Source: Desulfonema magnum (GTDB lineage Bacteria; Desulfobacterota; Desulfobacteria; Desulfobacterales; 4be13). From it: 64,000 nt of DNA. The stretch covers positions 434,001 to 498,000 of the forward strand of contig NZ_CP061800.1 in assembly GCF_017377395.1 (NCBI RefSeq), given 5' to 3'. The translations under genes and the position numbers were made by a program. Numbering within the stretch: the first letter of the stretch is position 1; each line of letters starts with the position of its first letter. The notes under the pieces are model-generated. The model ran no database searches and was not told where the DNA came from. It was given only the letters and a program-made list of their open reading frames with translations. Of the stretch, positions 45,591 to 55,130 are shown one piece after another.

Positions 45591-47966
45591 ATGGCTGAAA
45601 CCGATAAAGATGATCTTATAAGCATTATCGAAGAAGATGATATCAATGGCACGATTCCCGATGTCCTGCCGCTCATGCCGGTACGGGATGTTGTGATTTT
45701 TACAGATATGCTTCTTCCGCTTTTTGTAGGACGCGCCAAATCCGTGCGTGCTGTGGAAAAAGCCGTGGCTCAGGATGGCTATTTGTTCCTGGCCACGCAA
45801 AAGGATCCGGGAACTGAGGATCCCAAGCCGGATGAAATCTTCAGCGTCGGCACGGTGGGAAGAGTATTGCGTATGCTGAAACTTCCTGACGGCCGCCTCA
45901 AGGCCCTTGTACAAGGGGTTGCCAAGGCAAAAGTTGTAAACTACATCCGAGTGAAATCCTGGTATCGTGTCAAAATTGAGGAAATTTCCGAAGAGGCCGC
46001 GGATGAGACCAATCTGGAAACAGAGGCCCTTATGAGAAATGTCCGGGATCATTCCGAAAAAATACTGGCATTACGCGGCGAACTGACCGGTGATGTCACC
46101 ACCATTCTGGAAAGCATTACTGATCCTGGCAAACTGGCTGACCTTGTGGCCTCAAATCTGAGATTAAAAATTGAAGAATCTCAGCGAATTCTTGAAATCC
46201 TTAATCCTGTGGAACGCCTCCGGGAAGTCCATGATATGCTCTCACGGGAAGTGGAGCTTTCAACAATGCAGGCAAAGATCCAGTCCGAAGTCAGGGATGA
46301 AATCTCAAAAAATCAGCGGGACTATTTTCTGAGAGAGCAGATGAGAGCCATTCACAAAGAACTCGGGGAAATTGATGAAAAAGCTCAGGAAATAGAGGAA
46401 TACGCCAAAAAAATAAAACACGCCAAAATGTCCAAAGAAGCAGACAAAGAGGCCAAAAAGCAGCTGAAGCGTCTGGAACAGATGCATCCTGATGCTGCGG
46501 AATCTTCAATTGTGCGGACCTATCTGGACTGGCTGGTGGATATGCCCTGGAGCAAATCCACCAAAGATATGCTGAATATCAAAAATTCAAAAAAAGTTCT
46601 GGATAAGGATCATTACGGGCTTGACAAGGTCAAAGATCGCATACTGGAATATCTGAGTGTTCGCAAGCTGAATCCGAAAATGAAAGGCCCAATTCTCTGT
46701 TTTGTGGGCCCTCCGGGAGTGGGAAAGACGTCCCTGGGCAGGGCCATCGCCAATGCCATGGGACGCAAATTTGTCCGCATCTCCCTCGGAGGGATCCGCG
46801 ACGAAGCAGAAATCAGAGGGCATCGTCGGACCTATATCGGATCGCTTCCGGGACGCATCCTCCAGGGATTAAAACAGTGTGGCACAAATAATCCGGTCTT
46901 TATGATGGATGAAATTGACAAACTGGTCTCGGATTTTCGCGGTGATCCTGCCTCGGCATTGCTGGAAGCCCTGGACCCGGAACAGAATTCCGAATTCAGT
47001 GATCATTACCTGAATCTGCCGTTTGATCTTTCCAAGGTCATGTTTATTCTCACAGCCAATTTGACAGACACCATTCCTTCGGCCCTGCTGGACCGGATGG
47101 AAGTCATTACGCTTTCCGGATATACAGAAGAAGAAAAAAAGATTATTTCGGAAATGCATCTGCTCCCTCGTCAGATAAAAGAAAACGGTCTGAAAGCCAA
47201 AAACATTTCCCTCAGTCCGGGATCATTGCTCCAGATTATCACAGAATACACATCAGAATCCGGTGTGAGAAATCTCGAGCGGGAAATCGGAACCCTGTGC
47301 CGCAAGGTGGCACGCAAAATAGCGGAAGGGGAAAAAGGCACATTTACAATCACGAAAAACAATCTGCCAAAATACCTGGGGGTTCCCAAATATCTTCCGG
47401 AAATGGATCAGGAAGACAGTCAGGTGGGGTTGTCCACCGGTCTTGCCTGGACCCAGGTGGGCGGCGAAGTGCTATATATTGAAGTCTCTCTCATCGGCGG
47501 CAAGGGAGAACTGATCGTCACCGGACAACTTGGAGAGGTGATGCAGGAATCTGCCCGCGCGGCAGTGAGCTACGCCAGAGCAAACCTTGATGTGTTCGGC
47601 ATTGAAGAAACCATTTTTGAAAATGTGGATATTCATATTCATGTGCCGGCCGGTGCCATTCCCAAGGACGGACCGTCCGCGGGCATTGCCATGGCCACGG
47701 CGCTGATTTCCGTTCTGACCGACAAACCCGTTGACAAATATGTTGCCATGACCGGTGAGATCACACTCAGGGGAAGAGTGCTTCCCATAGGCGGCCTGAA
47801 AGAAAAAGCACTGGGCGCATTAAGAGGCGGAATTCGTACAGTCATTGTTCCTGAAAAAAATAAAAAAGACCTCACGGAAATTCCCATGAACGTCAAACGG
47901 AAGATCAAGTTCATTCCGGTGAAACATATGGATGAAGTGCTGCCCGCGGCCCTGGAAAATTTTTAA
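45591..47966 (+). CDS. lon: ATP-dependent protease Lon
   Basis: 791 residues, cytosolic AAA+ serine protease that degrades misfolded and regulatory proteins. The N-terminal substrate-binding domain begins LPLMPVRDVVIFTDMLLPLFVGR. The AAA+ module has Walker A GPPGVGKTS (~residue 371), Walker B VFMMDEIDKL (~440) and sensor/arginine finger regions. The proteolytic domain has the catalytic Ser in PKDGPSAGIAM (~697) and Lys in PIGGLKEKALGALRGG (~740). AGGAG lies 6 bases before the ATG. Length is normal for LonA. Followed by tsaB after 60 bp. Confidence 0.96.
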   Translation: MAETDKDDLISIIEEDDINGTIPDVLPLMPVRDVVIFTDMLLPLFVGRAKSVRAVEKAVAQDGYLFLATQKDPGTEDPKPDEIFSVGTVGRVLRMLKLPDGRLKALVQGVAKAKVVNYIRVKSWYRVKIEEISEEAADETNLETEALMRNVRDHSEKILALRGELTGDVTTILESITDPGKLADLVASNLRLKIEESQRILEILNPVERLREVHDMLSREVELSTMQAKIQSEVRDEISKNQRDYFLREQMRAIHKELGEIDEKAQEIEEYAKKIKHAKMSKEADKEAKKQLKRLEQMHPDAAESSIVRTYLDWLVDMPWSKSTKDMLNIKNSKKVLDKDHYGLDKVKDRILEYLSVRKLNPKMKGPILCFVGPPGVGKTSLGRAIANAMGRKFVRISLGGIRDEAEIRGHRRTYIGSLPGRILQGLKQCGTNNPVFMMDEIDKLVSDFRGDPASALLEALDPEQNSEFSDHYLNLPFDLSKVMFILTANLTDTIPSALLDRMEVITLSGYTEEEKKIISEMHLLPRQIKENGLKAKNISLSPGSLLQIITEYTSESGVRNLEREIGTLCRKVARKIAEGEKGTFTITKNNLPKYLGVPKYLPEMDQEDSQVGLSTGLAWTQVGGEVLYIEVSLIGGKGELIVTGQLGEVMQESARAAVSYARANLDVFGIEETIFENVDIHIHVPAGAIPKDGPSAGIAMATALISVLTDKPVDKYVAMTGEITLRGRVLPIGGLKEKALGALRGGIRTVIVPEKNKKDLTEIPMNVKRKIKFIPVKHMDEVLPAALENF

Positions 47967-48026
47967 AGGGGGTTAATAACCGTCAGGAGGGCGGACAGAT
48001 ACCTGTCCTGACACCCAGTTAAGATT

Positions 48027-48758
48027 ATGAAAATACTCGCTGTTGACACAGCCATAAACAGTTGCAGTGTTGCCCTTGTCGGATTCCCTGAGATGTTATC
48101 TTCAGAAAAAAAGACATCCCGGGGAACCCCGTTCGCTGAAACCACAATCGTCACCCGGGAGACCCATTCAAAACACCTGATGGAGATGATTCAGACGGTC
48201 ATGAAGATGTCCGGCCTTACAGTTTCTGAGGTGGACGGGTTCGCGGTGGCTAAGGGACCCGGAAGCTTTACAGGATTACGCATCGGAATCAGCACAGTAA
48301 AGGGACTTGCCTCGGCTTCGGGAAAGCCTTTTGCCGGGATTTCAAATCTTGATGCGCTTGCGTCCCAGTTTTCTTTTTCATCCTATCCCATTTGTGTGCT
48401 TTTGGATGCTCACAAAGGAGAGGTCTATACTTCCTGTTACAGATTTGAACACGGTCTTTTGAAAAAAGAAACAACAGATCAGGTACTCTCCCCTGACCAG
48501 GCTGTTTCCAATATCAGTGAGCCGTATCTGTTTGTCGGAGCCGGAGCTTATCTTTACAAAAATGTGATTACAAATAAAATGGGGGAATATGCTCATTTTG
48601 CTCCCACCTGCTTTAACATACTCCGCGCTTCAACAGTGGCCTGTCTTGCCATGGAACGATTTGGAAACAATGATACAGACGATCTTGCCACATTTGTTCC
48701 GCATTATATACGGAAATCTGATGCAGAACTGAATTTTGGGAAAAAAAGCAAATCCTAA
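48027..48758 (+). CDS. tsaB: tRNA threonylcarbamoyladenosine biosynthesis protein TsaB
   Basis: 243 residues, ASKHA-fold partner of TsaD in making t6A37 of ANN-decoding tRNAs. The N-terminus has LAVDTAINSCSVALV. The family block GFAVAKGPGSFTGLRIGISTVKGLASA (~residues 72-98) and the TRETHSKHLMEMI segment are characteristic. Cys-rich positions after the first strand are ordinary. It lies 60 bp after lon on the same strand and may be cotranscribed. tsaC, tsaD and tsaE are not in the window. Confidence 0.92.
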   Translation: MKILAVDTAINSCSVALVGFPEMLSSEKKTSRGTPFAETTIVTRETHSKHLMEMIQTVMKMSGLTVSEVDGFAVAKGPGSFTGLRIGISTVKGLASASGKPFAGISNLDALASQFSFSSYPICVLLDAHKGEVYTSCYRFEHGLLKKETTDQVLSPDQAVSNISEPYLFVGAGAYLYKNVITNKMGEYAHFAPTCFNILRASTVACLAMERFGNNDTDDLATFVPHYIRKSDAELNFGKKSKS

Positions 48759-48775
48759 AAAATTTCTCATAACGC

Positions 48776-48812
48776 TCGTTCCCACGTGACCAGACGCGAA
48801 GCGTGGGAACGA
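48776..48812. repeat. CGTTCCCACG palindrome
   Basis: CGTTCCCACGTGACCAGACG followed by CGAAGCGTGGGAACGAG: a stem of about ten base pairs right after tsaB. It belongs to the family at 62060-62257 and at 26283-26298/26401-26420 (the latter split by the 102-bp element). May act as a transcription end. Confidence 0.7.
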
Positions 48813-48959
48813 GGGGGAGATTTTAAATTAAATAATTAACGGATTATGGTTTTCATTGACAATACCATTCAGCCTTGATATATATTCATTTTAACAGTTA
48901 CAGACTGCATATTTTTCATCTGAATATTCTTTAAATTATCTTAAAAAAAAACCATCATT

Positions 48960-49631
48960 ATGAACAATTTTTCATGGCCAGATTCCCCGGGTAAAACAGC
49001 CTTTCCTGTAGCAGCGGCCGGGTATCCGCTGATATTCGCTGCCGCGTTTATAACAATCGTTTTTGCTCTTCTGGATTTTACTTTCCTGACGCTGGTATCC
49101 CTTGGAATGACAATTTTTACCTGTTGCTTTTTCAGAGATCCGGATCGGCTTACGCCTAAAGGGGATGGCATTGTGGTCTCCCCCGCGGATGGCAAGGTCG
49201 TTTTCGCGGGCATGGCGGACAGCAGCCCGTTTACTGACATCAGGTGTTTAAAAATAAGCATCTTTATGACAATATTTAATGTTCATGTAAATCGTATTCC
49301 CCATGAGGGAACCATAAAAGAGACAGTGTATTATCCTGGAAAATTTTTTTCTGCCAATTTGGACAAAGCCTCCAAAGAAAACGAACGCAACGCGGTGCTG
49401 ATTGAAACTGAAAAAGGGAAAGAAATATGTGTGGTACAGATTGCCGGTCTGATTGCAAGGCGTATTATCCGGCGGATTCAGGAGGGGGACAGGGTGGTCC
49501 GGGGACAAAGATTTGGCATGATTTGCTTTGGATCCCGGCTTGATGTTTATCTTCCTGCAGATTCAAAAATTGATGTGGTTCTCGGGGAAAAGGTAATCGC
49601 AGGAACTTCAGTTTTGGGGAGGCTGACATGA
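48960..49631 (+). CDS. psd: Phosphatidylserine decarboxylase proenzyme
   Basis: 223 residues, short archaeal/PSD-A type enzyme that turns phosphatidylserine into phosphatidylethanolamine. Two N-terminal hydrophobic segments (FPVAAAGYPLIFAAAFITIVFA, LTLVSLGMTIFTCCFF) anchor it in the membrane. Core motifs are FRDPDRL, VVSPADGKV, FMTIFNVHVNRIPHEG and the self-cleavage site FGSRLDVYLP, where the Ser becomes the pyruvoyl group (~residue 186). It overlaps pssA by the ATGA tetranucleotide, forming a two-gene PE-synthesis operon. Confidence 0.93.
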   Translation: MNNFSWPDSPGKTAFPVAAAGYPLIFAAAFITIVFALLDFTFLTLVSLGMTIFTCCFFRDPDRLTPKGDGIVVSPADGKVVFAGMADSSPFTDIRCLKISIFMTIFNVHVNRIPHEGTIKETVYYPGKFFSANLDKASKENERNAVLIETEKGKEICVVQIAGLIARRIIRRIQEGDRVVRGQRFGMICFGSRLDVYLPADSKIDVVLGEKVIAGTSVLGRLT

Positions 49632-50401
49632 AAAAGAAAAGATTTAAAAAAGAAAAATTACGCCGAGGCATATACATTTTACCCAATATATTTACGTCGC
49701 TTAACATTTTTTGCGGTTTTTATGCGGTTATCGCTTCCATAAACAATAATTTTGTGGCTGCTGCCACAGCGATTATCATTGCAGGCGTGTTTGACATGCT
49801 GGATGGCAAAATTGCCAGAGCCACCCACAGCACAAGCAAATTCGGCGTGGAATATGATTCCCTTGCGGACCTGATTTCCTTTGGTCTGGCCCCGGCCGTG
49901 GTGATGTATCTGTGGGTGCTGAGACCCATGGGAAGAATCGGCTGGCTGGCCGCGTTTCTGTTCATGGTATGCGGGGCTTTGCGTCTGGCCCGTTTTAATA
50001 CTCAGTTTGGTTCCGTGAGCAGTGATCATTTTGTAGGGCTTCCCATACCTGCGGGCGCGGGTATGAATGCCGTCACAATTTTGTTCTGCCATCAGTTCGG
50101 GATGGGAGAAAGCGTAAATCCCATAGTGATCCTTGTGATGCTCTATGTTCTTTCGTTTTTGATGGTCAGCACCATAAAATACGAAAGCTTCAAACGGCCG
50201 GAACTCTTTAAAAAAATGAATTTCAATGTCCTGGTGACCACTATCCTGGTATTGATTTTTATTGCCGCACAGCATGAGCTTGCGTTGTTTCTCATAGGGC
50301 TTGCCTATGTCACCTCCGGTCCTTTCACCGCCATATGGCGTTATAAAATGAAAACCCAAAAAAACGAATCTGAGAAAACAGATGAGTTGGAAAATGTGTA
50401 G
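49628..50401 (+). CDS. pssA: CDP-diacylglycerol-serine O-phosphatidyltransferase
   Basis: 257 residues, integral membrane enzyme making phosphatidylserine from CDP-diacylglycerol and serine. The CDP-alcohol phosphotransferase motif is complete: DGKIARATHSTSKFGVEYDSLAD (D-G-x2-A-R-x8-G-x3-D-x3-D, ~residues 58-80). About eight hydrophobic segments and a basic N-terminus (KKKRFKKEKLRRGIYILPN) are present. The ATG overlaps the psd stop, so product and next enzyme are translated together. A clear intrinsic terminator follows at 50436-50473. Confidence 0.95.
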   Translation: MKKKRFKKEKLRRGIYILPNIFTSLNIFCGFYAVIASINNNFVAAATAIIIAGVFDMLDGKIARATHSTSKFGVEYDSLADLISFGLAPAVVMYLWVLRPMGRIGWLAAFLFMVCGALRLARFNTQFGSVSSDHFVGLPIPAGAGMNAVTILFCHQFGMGESVNPIVILVMLYVLSFLMVSTIKYESFKRPELFKKMNFNVLVTTILVLIFIAAQHELALFLIGLAYVTSGPFTAIWRYKMKTQKNESEKTDELENV

Positions 50402-50435
50402 CTGTGTGATTGTTAATCAGATTACGGATTCATTG

Positions 50436-50473
50436 AAAAAACCAGGTTTTTTTAAAAAACCTGTTTTTTTTTA
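50436..50473 (+). terminator. Intrinsic terminator after pssA
   Basis: AAAAACCAGGTTTTTTT pairs with AAAAAACCTGTTTTTTTTT, a hairpin of about ten base pairs ending in a T-run, 35 bp after the pssA stop and before leuB. Confidence 0.8.
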
Positions 50474-50516
50474 AAATGCAGATCGCACATTCTGAACACT
50501 GCCAGAATTATTAATT

Positions 50517-51587
50517 ATGTCAAAACAATATAATATTGCTGTAATTCCGGGTGATGGTACAGGACCGGAAGTTGTCGCCGAAGGCATCAAGGTCCTTGAA
50601 ACTGTAGCTGAAAAATGCGGTTTTGGTTTGAATTTTTCATATTTCCCTCTGGGCGGAGATCATTATAATGCGACCGGAGAAATTTTATCGGATAAGACAC
50701 TTGAATCCTTAGCTGCATCAGACGCGATATATCTCGGGGCCATTGGTCATCCGGATGTGAAACCGGGTCTTCTCGAAAAAGGGATTCTTTTATCCCTCAG
50801 ATTTCATTTTGACCAGTATGTCAATCTGAGACCGGTCAAATTGTATGAAGGCGTTTACACGCCTTTGAAGGACAAAGGGCCGGAAGATATAGATTTTGTC
50901 GTGGTGCGTGAAAACACGGAGGGCCTTTACGCAGGGGCCGGCGGGTCTCTGAAACGCGGCACGCCTGATGAGGTGGCTGTCCAGGAATCCATCAACACGC
51001 GCAAAGGCGTGGAACGGTGTATCCGATTTGCTTTTGAATACTGCCGAAAACGTAATAAGGCAAAAAAGCTGACCCTTTGCGGAAAGACAAATGTGCTGAC
51101 CTTCGCGTTTGATCTGTGGGAGCGCACGTTTAACGAGGTGGCAAAAGAATACCCCGACATTGAGACCGATTATGCCCATGTGGACGCGATATGCATGTGG
51201 ATGGTAAAAAATCCTGAATGGTTTGACGTGATTGTCACAGACAATATGTTCGGCGATATCATCACTGATCTGGCCGCGATGACTCAGGGCGGAATGGGGA
51301 TTGCAGCGGGCGCAAATATTAATCCTGAGGGCGTTTCCATGTTCGAGCCTATCGGGGGATCAGCTCCCAAATACACTGGAAAAGGGATTATTAATCCCAT
51401 TGCCGCGATTTCCTCGGCCCAGCTGATGCTTGAAACCCTCGGGGAAGACAAAGCCGCCTCCTTCATAGAGAAAGCCGTGATAAAAGTGCTGCGTGAGGAT
51501 ATAAAGGATGTTGCGGCAGGTAAAATGGGATTCACAACGCAGGAAGTGGGAGATATTGTTGCAGAATATATTCAAAAAAATTTTTGA
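50517..51587 (+). CDS. leuB: 3-isopropylmalate dehydrogenase (beta-decarboxylating dehydrogenase family)
   Basis: 356 residues. Motifs are VIPGDGTGPEVV at the N-terminus, LRFHFDQYVNLRPVKLY (substrate-binding Arg residues), VVRENTEGLYAG (~residues 127-138), the catalytic Lys/Tyr region and the Mg-binding block FDVIVTDNMFGDIITDLAA (~residues 240-258). EPIGGSAPKYTGKGIINP is the NAD-binding loop; the family uses NAD. Oxidative decarboxylation of 3-isopropylmalate in leucine synthesis is the most likely role, but homo-isocitrate or tartrate dehydrogenases share this pattern. It stands alone between two terminators. Confidence 0.85.
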   Translation: MSKQYNIAVIPGDGTGPEVVAEGIKVLETVAEKCGFGLNFSYFPLGGDHYNATGEILSDKTLESLAASDAIYLGAIGHPDVKPGLLEKGILLSLRFHFDQYVNLRPVKLYEGVYTPLKDKGPEDIDFVVVRENTEGLYAGAGGSLKRGTPDEVAVQESINTRKGVERCIRFAFEYCRKRNKAKKLTLCGKTNVLTFAFDLWERTFNEVAKEYPDIETDYAHVDAICMWMVKNPEWFDVIVTDNMFGDIITDLAAMTQGGMGIAAGANINPEGVSMFEPIGGSAPKYTGKGIINPIAAISSAQLMLETLGEDKAASFIEKAVIKVLREDIKDVAAGKMGFTTQEVGDIVAEYIQKNF

Positions 51588-51644
51588 TTAAAAATTAGGG
51601 ACTGTTCCGAAATATAATTTCTGTTTTCGAGTTTCAATTTTTAC

Positions 51645-51688
51645 ATAAAAACTTCTATTCGGCTTTTGCCGATAGAAGTTTTTTTAAT
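51645..51688 (+). terminator. Intrinsic terminator after leuB
   Basis: AAAAACTTCTATCGG-like arms (AACTTCTATTCGGC/GCCGATAGAAGTT) form a strong hairpin followed by seven T, ~60 bp after the leuB stop and just before the methylase start. Confidence 0.85.
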
Positions 51689-51697
51689 AATAGGAAA

Positions 51698-53737
51698 GTG
51701 ATAAAAACTGCGAGCCTGACTACAAAAATGAAACAACAATCCTCCTCAGTTGGCAACACTTCAGATAGTCCGCTAAAATGCTTTGAGGAGATACATAATT
51801 TTCTATATGCGAACGAGGGACTTTCCGAACAGCAGGTGCTGGAAGAGATTGTTAAAATCCTGTTTATCAAATATGATGATGAGCAGGCAGAGGAAAACAG
51901 TTTTTATGTGACGGAAAACGAATTACATAACAATAAAAATGCGTTTTCTGAAAGGATAAACAAACTATTTCATAAGACCAGACAAAAATATGGGACTTTT
52001 TTTGACAGTGAGGACCGCTTGAAATTAAGTGTTCAGTCCCTTTCATTTGTTGTCAGCAAGTTACAGAAAATAAAATTTAAAAATTCAGCCAAAGATGCCA
52101 ACGGACTTGCTTTTCAAAAATTTTTAGGCCGTCATGCAAAGGGCGGCAGGGGTCAGTTTTTCACGCCTGATCCTGTAATAGATTTTTGCGTGGAAATCAT
52201 TCGGCCTGAGCCGCATGAAAAAATCATTGATCCGGCATGCGGAACAGGGGGGTTTTTATTTTCCTCTCTGAATTTTATAAAAAGGAATTTCAAAAATACA
52301 AACCTGAAAAATTATGTCAGGAACAATATATTCGGCATTGAGATAAACAAGAGAATTTCCCAAATTGCCAAAATAAAATTTTTAACAGAAACCAATGCTG
52401 ATCCGAATATTTTATGCAATAATGCCCTGACAAATATAAATGATCTTAAATTTTCAGAAGCCCAAATAACAACTCTGGAAAATTATTACGACATTGTGCT
52501 TACAAATCCCCCGTTCGGAACACAGGGCAAAATATCGCAAAAAGAATTGCTGTCAATATATGATTTGGGCTATAAGTGGGATAAATATGGCGATGACTAT
52601 GTCAAATCCGACAAACTTTTAAAAGGGCAGGTTCCGGAAATACTGTTTATCGAACGATGCTTAACTCTGCTGAAACCCGGGGGAAGAGCAGGGATCGTCT
52701 TACCTAACGGTCATTTTGAAAACACTTCTTTGGAATATTTAAGAAGGTATATAAAAGATAAGGCTCATATCGTCGGAGTTGTTTTGCTTCCTCATGAGAC
52801 ATTTATCCCTTATGGTACGGGAGTCAGGGCTTCATTATTATTTTTACAAAAGAAAAATGGAAACGTCATCAATAACAATCAGGTGTTTTTCAGCAAAATA
52901 ACGAAGCTGGGGTATGCGGGAAACAAAAATGGAACGCCTGTTTATAAAAAGGATAAGCACGGAGAGGTTATCATAAAAAATGGGCAAAAACTGGCGGATG
53001 AGGATTTTACAGCGTCAGTTAAGGATTACAATCAGTTTTTACAAACATTTTCTATTGCGTCTGAAAAATCCTTTTCCATTGATTCCGGTCAAATGAACAG
53101 CAGATTTGACTATAATTACTACTTTCCGGAAAACACAAGACTGATTGCAAATTTAAAGAAATTAAACGCGGTCAGACTCGGAGACATCGCAGATATTGTA
53201 AAAACAAAATCACCTTTGTTAAAACAAAATATTACTGTTGAATATATCGAGCTTTCAGATGTTTATACAAAATCATTTGAAATAATCAACTCCGCGACGT
53301 TGCTGACCGCTGAATTGCCAAGCAGAGCAAGTTATGAGTTGAAAACCGGCGACATTATTACGGCTGTTGCAGGGAATTCCATAGGGTCCCGCAAACATGC
53401 CACAGCATATGTCACCCATGAATTTGACGGGGCAATTTGTACAAACGGTTTCAGAGTGTTAAGAAATTTTAAAATCAATCATTTTTATCTCTTATATTAT
53501 TTTCAGTGTGATTTGTTTTTAAAACAGGTACTTATACACAGAACGGGGGCAGCAATTCCCGCATTGTCAGATAATGATTTTTCTAATATATTAATTTATT
53601 TGCCTTCGCAGCAAGATATTGATGAAATCGGTCTGAGTATTAAAAAAGGTTTCAAATTAAGAGAGGAAGCTAAAAATGAACTATCTAAAATAAATCTTGA
53701 AATAAATATCAATCACATAACAAATTGTTGTGACTGA
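51698..53737 (+). CDS. Type I-like DNA methylase fused to a specificity domain
   Basis: 679 residues. N-terminal helical HsdM-like region (~25-115). The adenine-methylase core has GQFFTPDPVIDFCVEII, motif I IIDPACGTGGFLFSS (~residue 178), motif IV VLTNPPFG (~residue 270) and GGRAGIVLPNGHFENTS. From about residue 490 the chain changes to one half-specificity (HsdS/TRD) unit: RLGDIADIVKTK, LKTGDIITAVAGNSIG, ICTNGFRVLR, and a C-terminal helix. Such M-S fusions act as sequence-specific adenine methylases or as parts of one-chain systems; no nuclease domain or hsdR gene is visible. The start codon is a GTG at 51698 with AGGA very close; ATG 51728 is an alternative. Confidence 0.85.
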   Translation: MIKTASLTTKMKQQSSSVGNTSDSPLKCFEEIHNFLYANEGLSEQQVLEEIVKILFIKYDDEQAEENSFYVTENELHNNKNAFSERINKLFHKTRQKYGTFFDSEDRLKLSVQSLSFVVSKLQKIKFKNSAKDANGLAFQKFLGRHAKGGRGQFFTPDPVIDFCVEIIRPEPHEKIIDPACGTGGFLFSSLNFIKRNFKNTNLKNYVRNNIFGIEINKRISQIAKIKFLTETNADPNILCNNALTNINDLKFSEAQITTLENYYDIVLTNPPFGTQGKISQKELLSIYDLGYKWDKYGDDYVKSDKLLKGQVPEILFIERCLTLLKPGGRAGIVLPNGHFENTSLEYLRRYIKDKAHIVGVVLLPHETFIPYGTGVRASLLFLQKKNGNVINNNQVFFSKITKLGYAGNKNGTPVYKKDKHGEVIIKNGQKLADEDFTASVKDYNQFLQTFSIASEKSFSIDSGQMNSRFDYNYYFPENTRLIANLKKLNAVRLGDIADIVKTKSPLLKQNITVEYIELSDVYTKSFEIINSATLLTAELPSRASYELKTGDIITAVAGNSIGSRKHATAYVTHEFDGAICTNGFRVLRNFKINHFYLLYYFQCDLFLKQVLIHRTGAAIPALSDNDFSNILIYLPSQQDIDEIGLSIKKGFKLREEAKNELSKINLEININHITNCCD

Positions 53738-54491
53738 CATTTTCCGCTGTCGCTTAAAATGCAGGTGAACTCTCGATAATCTTTTTTCTGTCATTGCTGT
53801 GAAAGCAGGAATCCGCAGTTCCCGGAAGCGATGATCTCTTCGCTGGGATTTCCTCTGATTCTGCCTGATAACAAAGAGGTCGAAACCATCTGCATATTTG
53901 ACGGCAAAAAAAAACAGTCATAAAGAAATATCTGTAGATCGAAAACAACTGAAAATTCATATCATACCTGAGAAACCTTGTTCACTTTGTGATTCAATAA
54001 TCTCAGGAGATTGTGCCTGCCCCTGAGTCCTTTATCATCAGGTGGTTGGAAAATCACAATCATAAAAAACCCTGAAGAGGCGATTTATTACAGCCTGGGG
54101 TAAAGCCCCGACCGCGAAATTTGCCACTTGACCCACATATAGATTTTAAGAAAATATCTGTCGCTCCGGAGTGCCAAACTTGCAGTTTGGCAGAAGTGTC
54201 CGGTTTCCGGGCATCGGAAATATTGCCAAACTGCAAGTTTGGCACTCCGGACAACTTTTTTTTAAAGCCTGCAGACCGTATCCGGAATGAAAAATCAGAA
54301 CGGTAATCCATATGTGGATTGTGGCTGACAATATCAGAAAATGATCCGCAGCTGACGCAGTTCAAGTTGCGGAAATTCTGGCTAAAGAATATTTACAGAT
54401 TGTTATCAGTGAGCAGTTGTCAGCTAACAGTTATAGCGGACAGTTGCTAAGTTACTGCCTGTCAACTGTTCACTGGCAAAGGAGCAGAGAA
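53738..54491. other. Gene-poor gap of 754 bp
   Basis: Contains a CCTGCTTTC-type repeat copy (about 53800-53825), a CCGGAGTGC repeat (54165-54250) and the greA upstream region. No convincing gene: the short frames at 53754-53960 and 54060-54365 run through repeat sequence. Confidence 0.6.
54165..54250. repeat. CCGGAGTGCCAAACT palindrome
   Basis: TCCGGAGTGCCAAACTTGC, then CAGTTTGGC, a middle section, and CCAAACTGC...GTTTGGCACTCCGG: nested hairpins. Same family as 26161-26234 and 59964-60049. Confidence 0.85.
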
Positions 54492-54959
54492 TTGGAGCGA
54501 GTACCAATTACAAAAGAGGGATACGAAGTACTGAAAAAGGAGCTTGTGCATCTGAAATCTGTTGAACGTCCCGAGAATATCAAAGCAATTGAAGAGGCCC
54601 GTGCTCACGGCGACCTTTCCGAAAACGCAGAGTTTGAAGCAGCCAAAGACCGACAGGGCTTTATTGAAGCACGTATCAACGAATTGGGATATAAACTGGG
54701 GAATGCTGATATTATTGACCCGGATAAACTTCCCAAAGATCGGGCAGTGTTTGGCTGTAGTGTTGTACTTGAAAATGTTGACACTGGTGAGGATGTTGAA
54801 TACCAGCTGGTGGGACCAGATGAATCCAATATAGAGGAAGGACGTATTTCTGTTTCTTCGCCTCTTGGAAAAGCAATTATAGGAAAACAACCGGGGCAGG
54901 AGGTTATTCTGCAAGCTCCGGGAGGAAAACGATGTTATGAATTGGTTGAAATACTATGA
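54492..54959 (+). CDS. greA: Transcription elongation factor GreA
   Basis: 155 residues. GreA/GreB coiled-coil N-domain: PITKEGYEVLKKELVHLKSVERPENIKAIEEARAHGDLSENAEFEAAKDRQGFIEARINEL, with the acidic tip EARAHGDLSENAE that enters the RNA polymerase secondary channel. The C-terminal FKBP-like domain follows (VFGCSVVLENVDTGEDVEYQLVGPDES...ISVSSPLGKAIIGKQPGQEV). The start is taken at the TTG 54492 because AAAGGAG lies 8 bases upstream and the protein then has family length; a longer upstream frame has no support. It rescues stalled RNA polymerase by transcript cleavage. Confidence 0.93.
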   Translation: MERVPITKEGYEVLKKELVHLKSVERPENIKAIEEARAHGDLSENAEFEAAKDRQGFIEARINELGYKLGNADIIDPDKLPKDRAVFGCSVVLENVDTGEDVEYQLVGPDESNIEEGRISVSSPLGKAIIGKQPGQEVILQAPGGKRCYELVEIL

Positions 54960-55020
54960 TCAGCCAATTGCCAGTTCCGTGAACAGTCTCCTGACTGATA
55001 ACTAAAAACGGACAACTGAT

Positions 55021-55090
55021 AAGTACCTGAACAAAAATTTTTCAGTATTTTTATCCGAAGTGCTGAAATAAGAATTCAGCACTCCGGATC
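55021..55090. repeat. AAGTACC-type partial repeat with AGTGCTGAA palindrome
   Basis: The left end AAGTACCTGAACAAAAATTT matches the MITE-like family of 22354-22490, then continues into GTGCTGAAATAAGAATTCAGCAC, a perfect short hairpin. The right end is missing. It is placed between greA and rpoZ. Confidence 0.6.
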
Positions 55091-55130
55091 AGAAAAAATC
55101 CCGGAAAATTCAGAGATTGGAGGTTTTCCC

